64,000 bases of DNA, taken from contig CAJTRZ010000003.1 in the NCBI GenBank assembly GCA_910578975.1, positions 76,580-140,579 of the forward strand. Direction: 5' to 3'. Each line of letters begins with the position of its first letter. Positions within the stretch are counted from its first letter, which is position 1. Origin of the DNA: an uncultured Eubacterium sp. (lineage in GTDB: Bacteria; Bacillota; Clostridia; Lachnospirales; Lachnospiraceae). Shown here one piece after another: positions 35,442-45,094 of this stretch. A program made the position numbers and the translations under genes. A model generated the notes under the pieces. The model ran no database searches. It saw only the letters and a program-made list of their open reading frames with translations, and had not been told where the DNA came from.

Positions 35442-36935
35442 TTATCTTCCATAAATATCACACAAATATCTAAGTTTTTCTATTTCCTCCGGTCCAAACT
35501 GCCCCTGTAACATTCTCCAACGCCAATTTGTTCCCATAGAGGCCGGAAGATTCATTCTTCCTATGTTTCCAACTTTCAAAACATCCTGCATCTGGAAAAT
35601 CACCAAATCTGCCACACTGGCATATGCTGTCCTAAAAATCTTATCAACCAAATCCTCAATAGAATCGTTTCTACATTCCATATATTCACGAACATACCCT
35701 AATTCCCAATATTGCAACCCTGTAAAGTATCCCATTAATGTATCATTATCATGGGTACCTCCATATGCCACAGTATTTTGTGTCCAATAATATGGTAAAT
35801 GGTCATTCTTTCTGTTACCATCAAAGGCAAACTCCAAAACTTTCATTCCCGGATATCCCGATTTTTCTAACACATTTACTACTTCCGGCATCTGGACACC
35901 TAAATCCTCTGCAATAATTTTCTTTTCACCAATAGACTCATTCATTACTTGTATTAATTTTAAGCCTGGTCCTTTTTCCCATGCTCCGTTTCTGGCATCT
36001 TCATCTACAGCCGGTATCGCATAATACTTAACCATACCAATAAAATGATCAATACGAATTACATCATATAATCTGGAAGAGTGTTCCATTCGTTTTCTCC
36101 ACCATGAAAAGTCTTCTGCTTCTAACTTCTTCCAATCATATAAAGGATTTCCCCATCGCTGTCCTGTTTCTGAGAATACATCCGGCGGTACACCGGCTAT
36201 TTTCGTAGGATTTAATTCCTCATCCAACTGAAATAATTCTGTATGCTGCCATACATCGGCAGAATCCATTGCCACATACAATGGTATATCTCCAATAATT
36301 TCAATTTCCTTTTCATTGGCATATTCTTTTAACCTATTCCATTGTTCATAAAACTCATACTGAACAAATTTGTAAAATTCTATATCATCCTTTAACTCTT
36401 CTTTTAATCCCTGTACAGACTGTTCCTCTCTGAATTTAATCTCTTTCTCCCAGTCTGTCCATGAAGTCCCTTCAAACTTATTTTTGCAGGCACTATAAAG
36501 ACAATAGCCTTCCAGCCAATATTCATTTTCCTTTAAAAATGTTTTATATTCGTCTAAATTCTGATGACTGCTATTTTTAAAAGCTGTCCGAAGTACTTGA
36601 AATCTGGAATTATAAATTAATCCATAATCCACATACTGTTCTTCCATGTTCCACATAAAGCCATTTACATAATCACTTTCAAGCAATCCTTCTTCCACCA
36701 GCATATCTAAATCTATAAAATAAGGATTTCCTGCAAAAGCAGAAAAGGATGCATAGGGACTGTCTCCAAAACTAGTAGGCCCCAAAGGAAGAACCTGCCA
36801 GAATTTTTGTCTCGCTGCTACAAGATTATCAACAAACTCGTATGCACTTTTCCCAAAACTTCCAATACCATAAGGTGATGGTAAACTGCTGACAGGCATC
36901 AATATTCCTGCACTTCTATCAAATCTCTGCTGCAT
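35442..36935 (-). CDS. malQ: 4-alpha-glucanotransferase (amylomaltase)
   Basis: MalQ moves glucan chains between maltodextrins in glycogen and maltose metabolism. The protein is 497 aa when started at MQQRF, which AGGAGG precedes by 6 nt. GH77 segments are SAGILMPVSSLPSPYGIGSFG, WQVLPLGPTSFGDSPYAS, GDIPLYVAMDSADVW, RIDHFIGM with the nucleophile Asp, IAEDLGVQMPEV and GTHDNDTLMG. It is 17 bp from the rhomboid-like gene. Confidence 0.95.
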   Translation of the reverse strand: MQQRFDRSAGILMPVSSLPSPYGIGSFGKSAYEFVDNLVAARQKFWQVLPLGPTSFGDSPYASFSAFAGNPYFIDLDMLVEEGLLESDYVNGFMWNMEEQYVDYGLIYNSRFQVLRTAFKNSSHQNLDEYKTFLKENEYWLEGYCLYSACKNKFEGTSWTDWEKEIKFREEQSVQGLKEELKDDIEFYKFVQYEFYEQWNRLKEYANEKEIEIIGDIPLYVAMDSADVWQHTELFQLDEELNPTKIAGVPPDVFSETGQRWGNPLYDWKKLEAEDFSWWRKRMEHSSRLYDVIRIDHFIGMVKYYAIPAVDEDARNGAWEKGPGLKLIQVMNESIGEKKIIAEDLGVQMPEVVNVLEKSGYPGMKVLEFAFDGNRKNDHLPYYWTQNTVAYGGTHDNDTLMGYFTGLQYWELGYVREYMECRNDSIEDLVDKIFRTAYASVADLVIFQMQDVLKVGNIGRMNLPASMGTNWRWRMLQGQFGPEEIEKLRYLCDIYGR

Positions 36936-36952
36936 TTTCTGCCTCCTGATTT

Positions 36953-37879
36953 TTAATGATGTTCGTGAGTAAAGAGGTGGTCCTGACAATACTCTTTGTT
37001 GCCTGAACACTTTGAGCAATATCTGAATGTAAGATTTGGATCATCTAACTCTGTCCTTCCACATACAACACATTTATGTCTTGCTCCATTCTCATATGTT
37101 TTTGGTTTTGCCTGTCTCACCGACTGCTTATACTCATGCCTTCTTTTTGCCTGTTTTGGATTAAACCGGGCACGATTTCTCCCAAAAACAACATAAATTA
37201 AGAAGTTTAATAATGAAACAAAAATCAAAACTGTAACCGTAATGCCAACAACAAAACTTCCTGTTTTAAATGCTTTGATAATATCATATATTAAATATGC
37301 TCCATACAAATATCCAAACCACTTAATTCTAATTGGAACCAGAAAATATAACATTAATTGCTCTTCTGGATACGTAACAGCATATGCCAAAAAAATAGAC
37401 ATGTTTATATAATAAGTACTGACAAATAAACCGATAAATGTTCCAAAAAACTGTCCCGGACTGATAATACCATAACTCAGCATCTGTGCTGTAATTTCAT
37501 CAGGCATGATACCTGCACTATATAAAACAAGCAAAACAACATACAAGCCAAGTGCCCCTATTACTGTAAATATAAAACCTGAAAACATATATACATTATA
37601 TTTGTATGTTCCCCATGTATGTTCTAGCCCTCTTCCTAGCTGATAATACAAAAACAGCATAATAATCGTAAAAACACCTAATGTCTCTGGCGGCATCAGA
37701 ATCCATGTTACAATTCTCCACACCTGCCCATGAAAAATCATGTATGGATCAAAGATGAGCAGCTGATGCATCTGAGGACTGAGTATTTGTATCGCATAAC
37801 CAATGATGTATGCAACTATTAGATATAATGACAAATTTGGTATTGCGTATCTGCCGAATTTTTTTTCAAATTTTGACAT
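36953..37879 (-). CDS. Rhomboid-like membrane protein lacking the protease motif, with C-terminal zinc ribbon
   Basis: The start is set at MSKFEKK (AGGAG upstream), giving 308 aa. Six or so membrane helices have a rhomboid-type layout: HGQVWRIVTWILMPP, GRGLEHTWGTYKYN (the L1-loop WR-like region), then AVTYPEEQLMLYFLVPIRIKW. The catalytic GxSG serine motif and its partner histidine are absent, so it is probably a pseudoprotease of the derlin/iRhom kind. The tail has two CxxC-type pairs (CVVCG, CSKC) and a His-rich end, likely binding zinc. Confidence 0.78.
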   Translation of the reverse strand: MSKFEKKFGRYAIPNLSLYLIVAYIIGYAIQILSPQMHQLLIFDPYMIFHGQVWRIVTWILMPPETLGVFTIIMLFLYYQLGRGLEHTWGTYKYNVYMFSGFIFTVIGALGLYVVLLVLYSAGIMPDEITAQMLSYGIISPGQFFGTFIGLFVSTYYINMSIFLAYAVTYPEEQLMLYFLVPIRIKWFGYLYGAYLIYDIIKAFKTGSFVVGITVTVLIFVSLLNFLIYVVFGRNRARFNPKQAKRRHEYKQSVRQAKPKTYENGARHKCVVCGRTELDDPNLTFRYCSKCSGNKEYCQDHLFTHEHH

Positions 37880-38080
37880 ATTTTTTACTCCTGTTTTTCC
37901 TTTTAGGGTATTATTCCCCATATATAAATAACCACTTTACAGTATAGTTTCTACACCTTAGTTTGTCAAACTACTTTGTCCATTATTTACGAAAAACAAA
38001 TCTTATTAATCTTTCATTCATTATTTTAATATACTTTATATAAGGCATAGTTTTTTGTTGGAATTGTCTTTTCAAGATAG

Positions 38081-38115
38081 TTGAGTTTTCTTCCTATTTA
38101 TTATATAATAAATAG
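38081..38115 (+). promoter_or_regulatory. Promoter with overlapping 22-bp palindrome
   Basis: TTGAGT, a 17-nt spacer and TATAAT (38104-38109) form the promoter for the 1413-aa gene. A perfect 22-bp palindrome (38094-38115) covers the -10 box and would suit a dimeric repressor, though pure A/T palindromes can also arise by chance. Confidence 0.65.
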
Positions 38116-38169
38116 TCGTTTTTGATAGTATTTTGTCAAATGAACACATATTTAGGATAAGGTGAAGAT

Positions 38170-41100
38170 ATGGTTAAAAATGATTATTACAGGTTAGGTA
38201 TTGATATCGGTTCTACTACCGTAAAAATTGCAATACTTGATAAAGAAAAAAATATTATTTTTTCAGATTACGAAAGACATTTTGCTAATATACAGGAAAC
38301 TTTGGTTTCTTTATTAAAAAAAGCACATAACATGCTGGGTTCAATAGAGTTGTGTCCTATGATTACCGGTTCCGGAGGTCTTGCACTTTCAGAACATTTA
38401 AAAATTCCATTTGTTCAGGAAGTTGTTGCTGTCTCTACTGCATTAGAAGATTATGCTCCACAGACAGATGTTGCAATTGAATTAGGCGGAGAGGATGCAA
38501 AAATCATTTACTTTACAAATGGTATTGAACAGAGGATGAATGGTATCTGTGCAGGAGGTACAGGTTCTTTTATCGACCAGATGGCATCTCTTTTACAGAC
38601 AGATGCTTCAGGTTTAAATGAATATGCAAAAAACTATCAGGCAATTTATCCAATTGCAGCAAGATGTGGTGTTTTTGCTAAAACAGATATTCAGCCATTA
38701 ATTAATGAAGGGGCTACCAAAGAAGATTTAGCTGCTTCTATTTTTCAGGCTGTGGTCAATCAGACAATTTCCGGTCTTGCCTGTGGTAAACCAATACGAG
38801 GTACAGTAGCATTTTTAGGCGGACCACTTCATTTTTTACCCGAGTTGAAAAACGCATTTATCCGAACATTAAAATTAGACGATAAACATATTGTAGCTCC
38901 AGAACATTCTCATTTATTTGCTGCTACTGGTGCTGCATTAAATCATAAATCCAGTGTTCGTGTAAATATTGTAGATTTATATGAACAATTATCTAAAGGT
39001 GTGAAGATGTCAATGGAAATCAAACGTCTTGACCCATTATTCCACAATCAGGAAGAATACGACAAATTTCTAACAAGGCATCAAAAAGCTGAAGTAAAAA
39101 AGGGTAAACTTACATCATACAAAGGAAACTGTTTTCTCGGTATTGATTCCGGTTCTACCACTACCAAAGCTGCATTAGTCGCTGAAGATGGTTCTTTACT
39201 CTACTCATTTTACAGTGGAAATAACGGAAACCCTCTACAAACAATTATTGATGCCGTAAAAGATATTTATAAAAAATTGCCGAAAGATGCACATATTGTA
39301 CGCTCCTGCTCCACAGGATATGGTGAGGCTTTGATTAAAGAAGCCCTTATGTTAGACGAAGGCGAAGTCGAAACCGTCGCTCACTATTATGCCGCTGCTT
39401 TCTTTGAGCCTCAGGTAGATTGTATTCTGGACATCGGTGGGCAGGATATGAAATGTATTAAAATCAAGAACAATTCTGTAGACAGCGTTCAGTTAAATGA
39501 AGCCTGTTCTTCAGGATGCGGTTCTTTTATAGAAACATTTGCAAAATCATTAAATTTCTCTGTACAGGATTTTGCAAAAGAAGCATTGTTTGCTTCTAAC
39601 CCCACAGACTTAGGTACTAGATGTACCGTTTTTATGAACTCAAATGTAAAACAGGCGCAGAAAGAAGGTGCCAGTGTGGCTGATATTTCATCTGGTCTTG
39701 CTTACTCTGTTATCAAAAATGCCTTATACAAGGTAATCAAAATATCTGATGCAAAAGATTTAGGTCGTAAAGTAGTTGTTCAGGGTGGTACTTTTTATAA
39801 TGACGCCGTCCTTAGAAGTCTGGAAAAAGTAGCCGGAATACATGCTATCAGACCGGATATTGCTGGTATCATGGGTGCCTTTGGTGCCGCTTTGATTGCA
39901 AAAGAAAGATATCACGGCGAAGCTACTACTATGCTTAACCTTGTGCAATTAGAAGCATTTTCTTACGAAACTTCCATGACAAGATGTAAAGGCTGTACAA
40001 ACTCATGTCTGCTTACAATTAACAAATTTTCTGACGGTCGTAGATTTATCAGTGGAAACCGATGTGAAAAAGGTGTTGGCGGACAGAAAAATAAAGAAAA
40101 TATTCCAAATCTTTTTGAATATAAGTTGCAGAGAATGTTTGGCTATAAGCCTTTGGACAAAGACACTGCACCTAGGGGTGTGGTTGGTATTCCAAGAGTC
40201 CTTAATATGTATGAGAATTTTCCATTCTGGGCTACATTCTTTAAGGAATTAGGATATAGCGTTGTCCTTTCACCAGAATCTTCCCACAAGATTTACGAGA
40301 TGGGCATTGAGTCTATTCCGAGCGAGTCCGAATGTTACCCTGCCAAACTTGTACACGGACATATTCAGTGGCTTATTCAGGAAGGTGTTAAATTTATCTT
40401 CTATCCTTGTATTCCATACGAGCGGAACGAAACCCCTGATGCCAACAACCATTATAATTGTCCGATTGTTACATCCTATGCAGAGAACATTAAAAATAAT
40501 GTAGAAGAATTAGAGGATTATTCCATAAAATTTATGAACCCTTTTATGGCTCTTACAAATGAAGATACAATTACAACACGTCTTGTAGAGGAATTTACAA
40601 AAGAATTTGGCATTGACCAGGCGGAAATAAAGAATGCTGCCCATCTGGCATGGAACGAACTTTTAGCATCTCGAGATGATATGGCACGCAAAGGGGAAGA
40701 AACTCTAAAATATATGGAACAAAACGGTAAACGTGGTATTGTTCTGGCAGGTCGTCCATATCATGTAGATCCTGAAATCAATCATGGAATTCCTGAAATG
40801 ATTAATTCATATGGTCTTGCTGTCTTAACCGAGGATTCTATCTCTCATCTGGCAGAAGTTGAACGACCATTAATTGTTTCCGACCAGTGGATGTATCATT
40901 CACGGCTTTATCGTGCTGCCAATTATGTTAAAACGAGAGAGGACCTTGATTTAGTACAGCTAAATTCCTTTGGATGTGGTTTAGATGCCGTTACAACAGA
41001 CTGTGTGAGTGATATTCTGACAAAATCAGGAAAGATATACACCGTTTTAAAAATTGATGAGGTAAATAATTTAGGTGCTGCCAGAATTCGTATCCGTTCA

Positions 41101-42411
41101 CTGCTTGCTGCAATCAGAGTTCGTTCGGAAAACAAATTCGAACGGTATATCCAACCTTCTTCTATTAATAAGGTGGAATTCACAAAGCAGATGTATGACG
41201 ATAAATATACTATTCTAACACCACAGATGAGCCCAATTCATTTTAAAATGTTGGAATCAGCACTAAATTCCTGTGGGTATCATTTTGAAATTATGAAAAG
41301 TAATAAATCCTGTATTGATATGGGTCTGAAATATGTAAATAATGACGCATGTTATCCTTCCCTGATTGTGGTCGGGCAGATTATGGAAGCTCTGCTCTCC
41401 GGTAAATATGACTTAAACAAAACAGCAGTAATTATTACCCAGACCGGTGGCGGCTGCCGTGCTACAAACTATATTGGTTTTATCAGAAGAGCTTTAGAAA
41501 AAGCAGGTATGGGACATATTCCTGTACTCTCTCTTTCACTGCAGGGACTGGAAAAAAACAGCGGTTTTAAAATCACACCAAAGTTTGCCCTAAAAGCAGT
41601 TCAGGCTGCAATGTATGGCGACCTGTTTATGAGAGTTGTCTATCGAACAAGACCTTACGAAGTAAATGAGGGAGAAACAGATGCCCTTCATAAAAAATGG
41701 GAATATAAACTTTGTAAACAATTAGCTGATAAAAAGTTTGGTATCAGACGTTTCAAACGAAATATGAGAAAAATAGTAGAGGAATTTGATGCAATTCCTG
41801 TGAAAAATATTCAAAAACCAAGAGTTGGTATCGTAGGCGAAATTTTAGTCAAATTCTCTCCTACTGCTAACAATGATCTGGTTCAACTCTTAGAATCAGA
41901 AGGTGCTGAAGCAGTAATGCCTGATTTGGTAGATTTCTTCCTATATGGCTTCAGAAATGCAACGTTTAAGCACGAAAATCTTGGTTTTGATAAAAAAACG
42001 GTTCGTCTCAGCAATCTTGGTATTCGAGGAATAGAATGGATGCGTAATTCTGCAAAAAAAGCACTTATAAAGAGTAAACATTTTACTCCTACTTCTGACA
42101 TCTGGGAAATGAGCAAAATGGCAGAAAAAGTAGTTTCTATCGGCAATCAGACCGGTGAAGGGTGGTTTCTGACCGGAGAGATGCTTCATTTAATTCATGA
42201 TGGTGTTCCAAACATTGTCTGCACACAGCCATTTGCATGTTTACCAAACCACATCGTAGGAAAAGGTGTTATTAAAAAAATACGTACGATGTACCCAGAA
42301 GCCAATATTGTGGCGGTGGATTACGACCCTGGTGCCAGTGAAGTAAATCAGTTGAATCGTATTAAACTAATGCTGGCTACAGCAAATAAGAGATTAACAA
42401 AAGACAAATAG
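38170..42411 (+). CDS. Giant acyl-CoA dehydratase activase-related protein (two ASKHA domains, DUF2229 and HgdB-like region)
   Basis: The protein is 1413 aa. Residues 1-270 are an ASKHA ATPase (GIDIGSTTVK, LGGEDAK, CAGGTGSF) with Cys127 and Cys166, the pair that holds the bridging [4Fe-4S] cluster in 2-hydroxyglutaryl-CoA dehydratase activase. Residues 315-580 are a second ASKHA copy (GIDSGSTTTK, DIGGQDMK, CSSGCGSF). DUF2229 and a Cys-rich dehydratase-like part follow (SESECYPAKLVHG, NDACYPSLIV, CTQPFACLPNHIVG). The family is widespread in anaerobes and of unknown reaction; an ATP-driven low-potential electron transfer is inferred. It is monocistronic. Confidence 0.9.
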   Translation: MVKNDYYRLGIDIGSTTVKIAILDKEKNIIFSDYERHFANIQETLVSLLKKAHNMLGSIELCPMITGSGGLALSEHLKIPFVQEVVAVSTALEDYAPQTDVAIELGGEDAKIIYFTNGIEQRMNGICAGGTGSFIDQMASLLQTDASGLNEYAKNYQAIYPIAARCGVFAKTDIQPLINEGATKEDLAASIFQAVVNQTISGLACGKPIRGTVAFLGGPLHFLPELKNAFIRTLKLDDKHIVAPEHSHLFAATGAALNHKSSVRVNIVDLYEQLSKGVKMSMEIKRLDPLFHNQEEYDKFLTRHQKAEVKKGKLTSYKGNCFLGIDSGSTTTKAALVAEDGSLLYSFYSGNNGNPLQTIIDAVKDIYKKLPKDAHIVRSCSTGYGEALIKEALMLDEGEVETVAHYYAAAFFEPQVDCILDIGGQDMKCIKIKNNSVDSVQLNEACSSGCGSFIETFAKSLNFSVQDFAKEALFASNPTDLGTRCTVFMNSNVKQAQKEGASVADISSGLAYSVIKNALYKVIKISDAKDLGRKVVVQGGTFYNDAVLRSLEKVAGIHAIRPDIAGIMGAFGAALIAKERYHGEATTMLNLVQLEAFSYETSMTRCKGCTNSCLLTINKFSDGRRFISGNRCEKGVGGQKNKENIPNLFEYKLQRMFGYKPLDKDTAPRGVVGIPRVLNMYENFPFWATFFKELGYSVVLSPESSHKIYEMGIESIPSESECYPAKLVHGHIQWLIQEGVKFIFYPCIPYERNETPDANNHYNCPIVTSYAENIKNNVEELEDYSIKFMNPFMALTNEDTITTRLVEEFTKEFGIDQAEIKNAAHLAWNELLASRDDMARKGEETLKYMEQNGKRGIVLAGRPYHVDPEINHGIPEMINSYGLAVLTEDSISHLAEVERPLIVSDQWMYHSRLYRAANYVKTREDLDLVQLNSFGCGLDAVTTDCVSDILTKSGKIYTVLKIDEVNNLGAARIRIRSLLAAIRVRSENKFERYIQPSSINKVEFTKQMYDDKYTILTPQMSPIHFKMLESALNSCGYHFEIMKSNKSCIDMGLKYVNNDACYPSLIVVGQIMEALLSGKYDLNKTAVIITQTGGGCRATNYIGFIRRALEKAGMGHIPVLSLSLQGLEKNSGFKITPKFALKAVQAAMYGDLFMRVVYRTRPYEVNEGETDALHKKWEYKLCKQLADKKFGIRRFKRNMRKIVEEFDAIPVKNIQKPRVGIVGEILVKFSPTANNDLVQLLESEGAEAVMPDLVDFFLYGFRNATFKHENLGFDKKTVRLSNLGIRGIEWMRNSAKKALIKSKHFTPTSDIWEMSKMAEKVVSIGNQTGEGWFLTGEMLHLIHDGVPNIVCTQPFACLPNHIVGKGVIKKIRTMYPEANIVAVDYDPGASEVNQLNRIKLMLATANKRLTKDK

Positions 42412-42438
42412 AACCAAAATTTTTTATAATGTTTTTTT

Positions 42439-42487
42439 AAAAAAGGTATACTGTCAGGAATAAAATTTCCATACAGTATACCTTTTT
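42439..42487 (+). terminator. Bidirectional terminator
   Basis: AAAAAGGTATACTGT pairs with ACAGTATACCTTTTT around an 18-nt loop. A and T runs on the two sides suit termination of both the plus-strand activase gene and the minus-strand sulfur operon. Confidence 0.85.
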
Positions 42488-42521
42488 CTAAACTTCTTCT
42501 CTAACGGCAACCAAACTATTA

Positions 42522-43313
42522 CTAACCGACATACAATCCTCTTTTTCGTAATACTCTCTTTTCAATCAACGAGAAAAAAGCTTTATCTACAATAATTCCA
42601 ATAATTACAATAATTATCATAACCAGCATTACCTGATTAATATCTGCCAGATTCCTTCCAACCATCAGGGTATAACCCAGACCTACCGACGAGGAGATAA
42701 CCTCTCCTGCCATTAATGCTCTCCATGCAAATGACCAGCCTTGTCTAAATCCTGATATCAGCATGGGGATTGCTGCCGGTATAATTACTTTATATAACAT
42801 TTTTATTCCTTTTGCTCCCATTGTACTTGCAGCCTGCACATAAATCTTATCTACGTTTCTAACACTACTTTCCACCGACAGCGCAATAGACAGTGCTGAA
42901 CCCATAATTATTACAAACAAGATGGAATTTTCACCTAGACCAAACCACAAAATTGCAAAAGGTACCCAGCATATACTTGGAAGTGTTTGTATTCCCATGA
43001 GCATAGGTTTTAAATAAGTATTAAGGTACTTTACATTTAATATAACCGCTCCAACAATGCATCCGATAATACAGGATATGATATATCCCATTACTCCTCT
43101 TCCCAGACTGTATCCTATTGACTCTGCAATTGTCCCATCTTTCCAAAGTTCAAAAAACCTTTCTATAATTCCCACAATACTTGGAAAAGTATAACTCTCC
43201 CATATTGCTAAAACCTCTGTTCCCATCCAAAACACAATCTGCCATAGAACAAGCAGAGCGATGTAAAACAGAATACTGCCCAGTATTGTCTGTTTTTTTT
43301 CTTTTTTATACAT
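42522..43313 (-). CDS. ssuC: ABC transporter permease, sulfonate/taurine/sulfate-ester type
   Basis: A membrane protein (263 aa) with six helices and the EAA-type cytoplasmic loop (YVQAASTMGAKGIKMLYKVIIPAAIPMLISGFR). It belongs to the SsuC/TauC/nitrate group. It overlaps the ATPase gene by 8 bp and is the last gene of the sulfur operon, ending before the terminator at 42439-42487. The substrate is inferred from neighbours only. Confidence 0.88.
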   Translation of the reverse strand: MYKKEKKQTILGSILFYIALLVLWQIVFWMGTEVLAIWESYTFPSIVGIIERFFELWKDGTIAESIGYSLGRGVMGYIISCIIGCIVGAVILNVKYLNTYLKPMLMGIQTLPSICWVPFAILWFGLGENSILFVIIMGSALSIALSVESSVRNVDKIYVQAASTMGAKGIKMLYKVIIPAAIPMLISGFRQGWSFAWRALMAGEVISSSVGLGYTLMVGRNLADINQVMLVMIIIVIIGIIVDKAFFSLIEKRVLRKRGLYVG

Positions 43314-44070
43314 AAACCTTTTCCTCCTCCGAAAAGTCTACATCCTTTTCTATCCACTCCAATATTTCCGAACGATATTCCAAAAATTCAGGAGATTTTA
43401 TATTTCTTGGTCTCTCCAAATTTATGTCACAGTATTTTTCAATCTTATGGCTGTTTCTTGACAAAAATAATACTCTGTCACCAAAAAAAACTGCTTCCTC
43501 TACACTATGTGTTATTAAGATAATTGTTTTATGGGTCTTTTCCCATATTTTTTCTACCTGCATTCTCAAATGATTGGTTGTCTGTTTATCTAAAGCTGAA
43601 AAAGGTTCGTCCATCAACAGCATCTTACTGTCCATAGCAAGTGCTCTTGCGAAAGATACTCTCTGCTTCATCCCTCCTGACAGTTGATGAACTGCATAAT
43701 CTCTGTACGCTTCCAAATTTACCATTCTTAAATAGTACATGGCTTTTTTTTCTTTTTCCTCTTTTGATAATCCTGCTATATCCAACCCAAATTTAATATT
43801 ATCAATCACAGACAGCCACGGAAATAATGCCGATTCCTGAAACATCACAGTTCTCTCACGCGATGGGGAAATAACCGCATTGCCATCCAGTATAATATCT
43901 CCTGATGTTGGTTTTTCCAAACCTGCAATCAATTTCAGTAATGTGGATTTTCCAGAACCGGAAGCACCAACAATGCAGGTAAAACTCCCCTCTTCTATTG
44001 TCAGATTAATATTGTTTAATGTATCTGTATCATTATCATATATTTTTGATACTTTTTTTAATTCTAACAT
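43306..44070 (-). CDS. ssuB: ABC transporter ATPase, sulfonate/taurine/sulfate-ester type
   Basis: A complete ABC ATPase of 254 aa: Walker A GASGSGKSTLL (residues 36-46), Q-loop MFQESALFPWLSVIDN, signature LSGGMKQR, Walker B MLLMDEPFSALD and the H-loop LITHSVEEA. The FPW sequence after the Q-loop is typical of the SsuB/TauB/NrtD group. It sits between the binding protein and permease genes. Confidence 0.92.
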   Translation of the reverse strand: MLELKKVSKIYDNDTDTLNNINLTIEEGSFTCIVGASGSGKSTLLKLIAGLEKPTSGDIILDGNAVISPSRERTVMFQESALFPWLSVIDNIKFGLDIAGLSKEEKEKKAMYYLRMVNLEAYRDYAVHQLSGGMKQRVSFARALAMDSKMLLMDEPFSALDKQTTNHLRMQVEKIWEKTHKTIILITHSVEEAVFFGDRVLFLSRNSHKIEKYCDINLERPRNIKSPEFLEYRSEILEWIEKDVDFSEEEKVYV

Positions 44071-44101
44071 ATATTTCTCCTATAATTTTTCTGTCTCTTC
44101 A

Positions 44102-45094
44102 CTACTTTCTACTATCCAATACATTATTTATCAATTTATCACTTATAATTCCATTGTCCGGCATCTGCTTTATGAAATTAATATCTTTGCATATCCCTGC
44201 ATACTCAAAAACAGATTTTTCACCAAAATCACATGAAAAAGAAATGCTATTCAGAGATTCTGAAATAATATTTTCTTCAATTTTTTTACCCGTGTCCTCT
44301 TTTAACTGATGATTCATTAGTTTTGCAGCCTCATCCGGATATTGTACAATATATTCTGTTGCCTCAATATGTGCATTCAAAAATTTTTTCACCACATCTT
44401 CATGGCTTTCCATATATTCCTTATTCACAATTACTGTAGTAACCACATAATCACCATTATCCGCTATTTCCCTATAATTCAAAACAGTTTCTGCAACTTC
44501 TTTTCCAGTTAATGTACTTCCCCATGGTTCAGGAACAATCGCTGCATCAATATCTTCATTTTTCATCAGATTTTCTACATCTGCATTATTTGCCTCGACA
44601 ATGTTAACATCTCCTTTATCTGATTTTACTGAAAGATTATTCTCCTTTAATAACTTTAACAGCAATAAATGCTGCGTATTTCCAATAGATGGAACAGATA
44701 CATTTTTACCTTTTAAATCTTTTACAGACCGAATATTCGAGCCTTTTTTTGCAATCAGAACAGTTCCGCCCTTTGCTGCTCCACTAATAATTACAAAATC
44801 TCCCTTAGACTTTATATTCGCAGACACTGCCGGAACCGGTCCGATATACCCAATATCAATGTCCTTGGAGAACAAAGCCTCTACCAAAGAAGTTCCTGCA
44901 TCAAAGGAGAACCACTTGACTTTCATATCATTTCCTAACTCTTTTTCAAGCATATTCTGTGACTTCATAATCAACGCCTGTCCATGTGTAATATTGTCAA
45001 AGTATGCAACATTCAAAGTATTTTCATCTTTTCCACATCCTGTCATAAATACTACCATCATTAAAATAGTAAAAACCAAAATTCTATTTTTCAT
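44102..45094 (-). CDS. ssuA: ABC transporter substrate-binding lipoprotein, sulfonate/sulfate-ester type
   Basis: The product (330 aa) has a lipoprotein signal ending in the lipobox FMTGC, so it is tethered outside the membrane. The body follows the SsuA/TauA/NMT1 family: LNVAYFDNITHGQALI, DAGTSLVEALFSKDIDIGYIGPVPA, GKNVSVPSIGNTQHLLL, IDAAIVPEPWG and the helix EYIVQYPDEAAKLM. ATG 45094 is preferred over a TTG three codons earlier. It overlaps the sulfotransferase gene end by 11 bp, implying coupled expression. Confidence 0.9.
   Translation of the reverse strand: MKNRILVFTILMMVVFMTGCGKDENTLNVAYFDNITHGQALIMKSQNMLEKELGNDMKVKWFSFDAGTSLVEALFSKDIDIGYIGPVPAVSANIKSKGDFVIISGAAKGGTVLIAKKGSNIRSVKDLKGKNVSVPSIGNTQHLLLLKLLKENNLSVKSDKGDVNIVEANNADVENLMKNEDIDAAIVPEPWGSTLTGKEVAETVLNYREIADNGDYVVTTVIVNKEYMESHEDVVKKFLNAHIEATEYIVQYPDEAAKLMNHQLKEDTGKKIEENIISESLNSISFSCDFGEKSVFEYAGICKDINFIKQMPDNGIISDKLINNVLDSRK

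Noticed and set aside
36953..37879. Active rhomboid protease
   Set aside because: No GxSG serine motif and no partner histidine could be found in the membrane helices.
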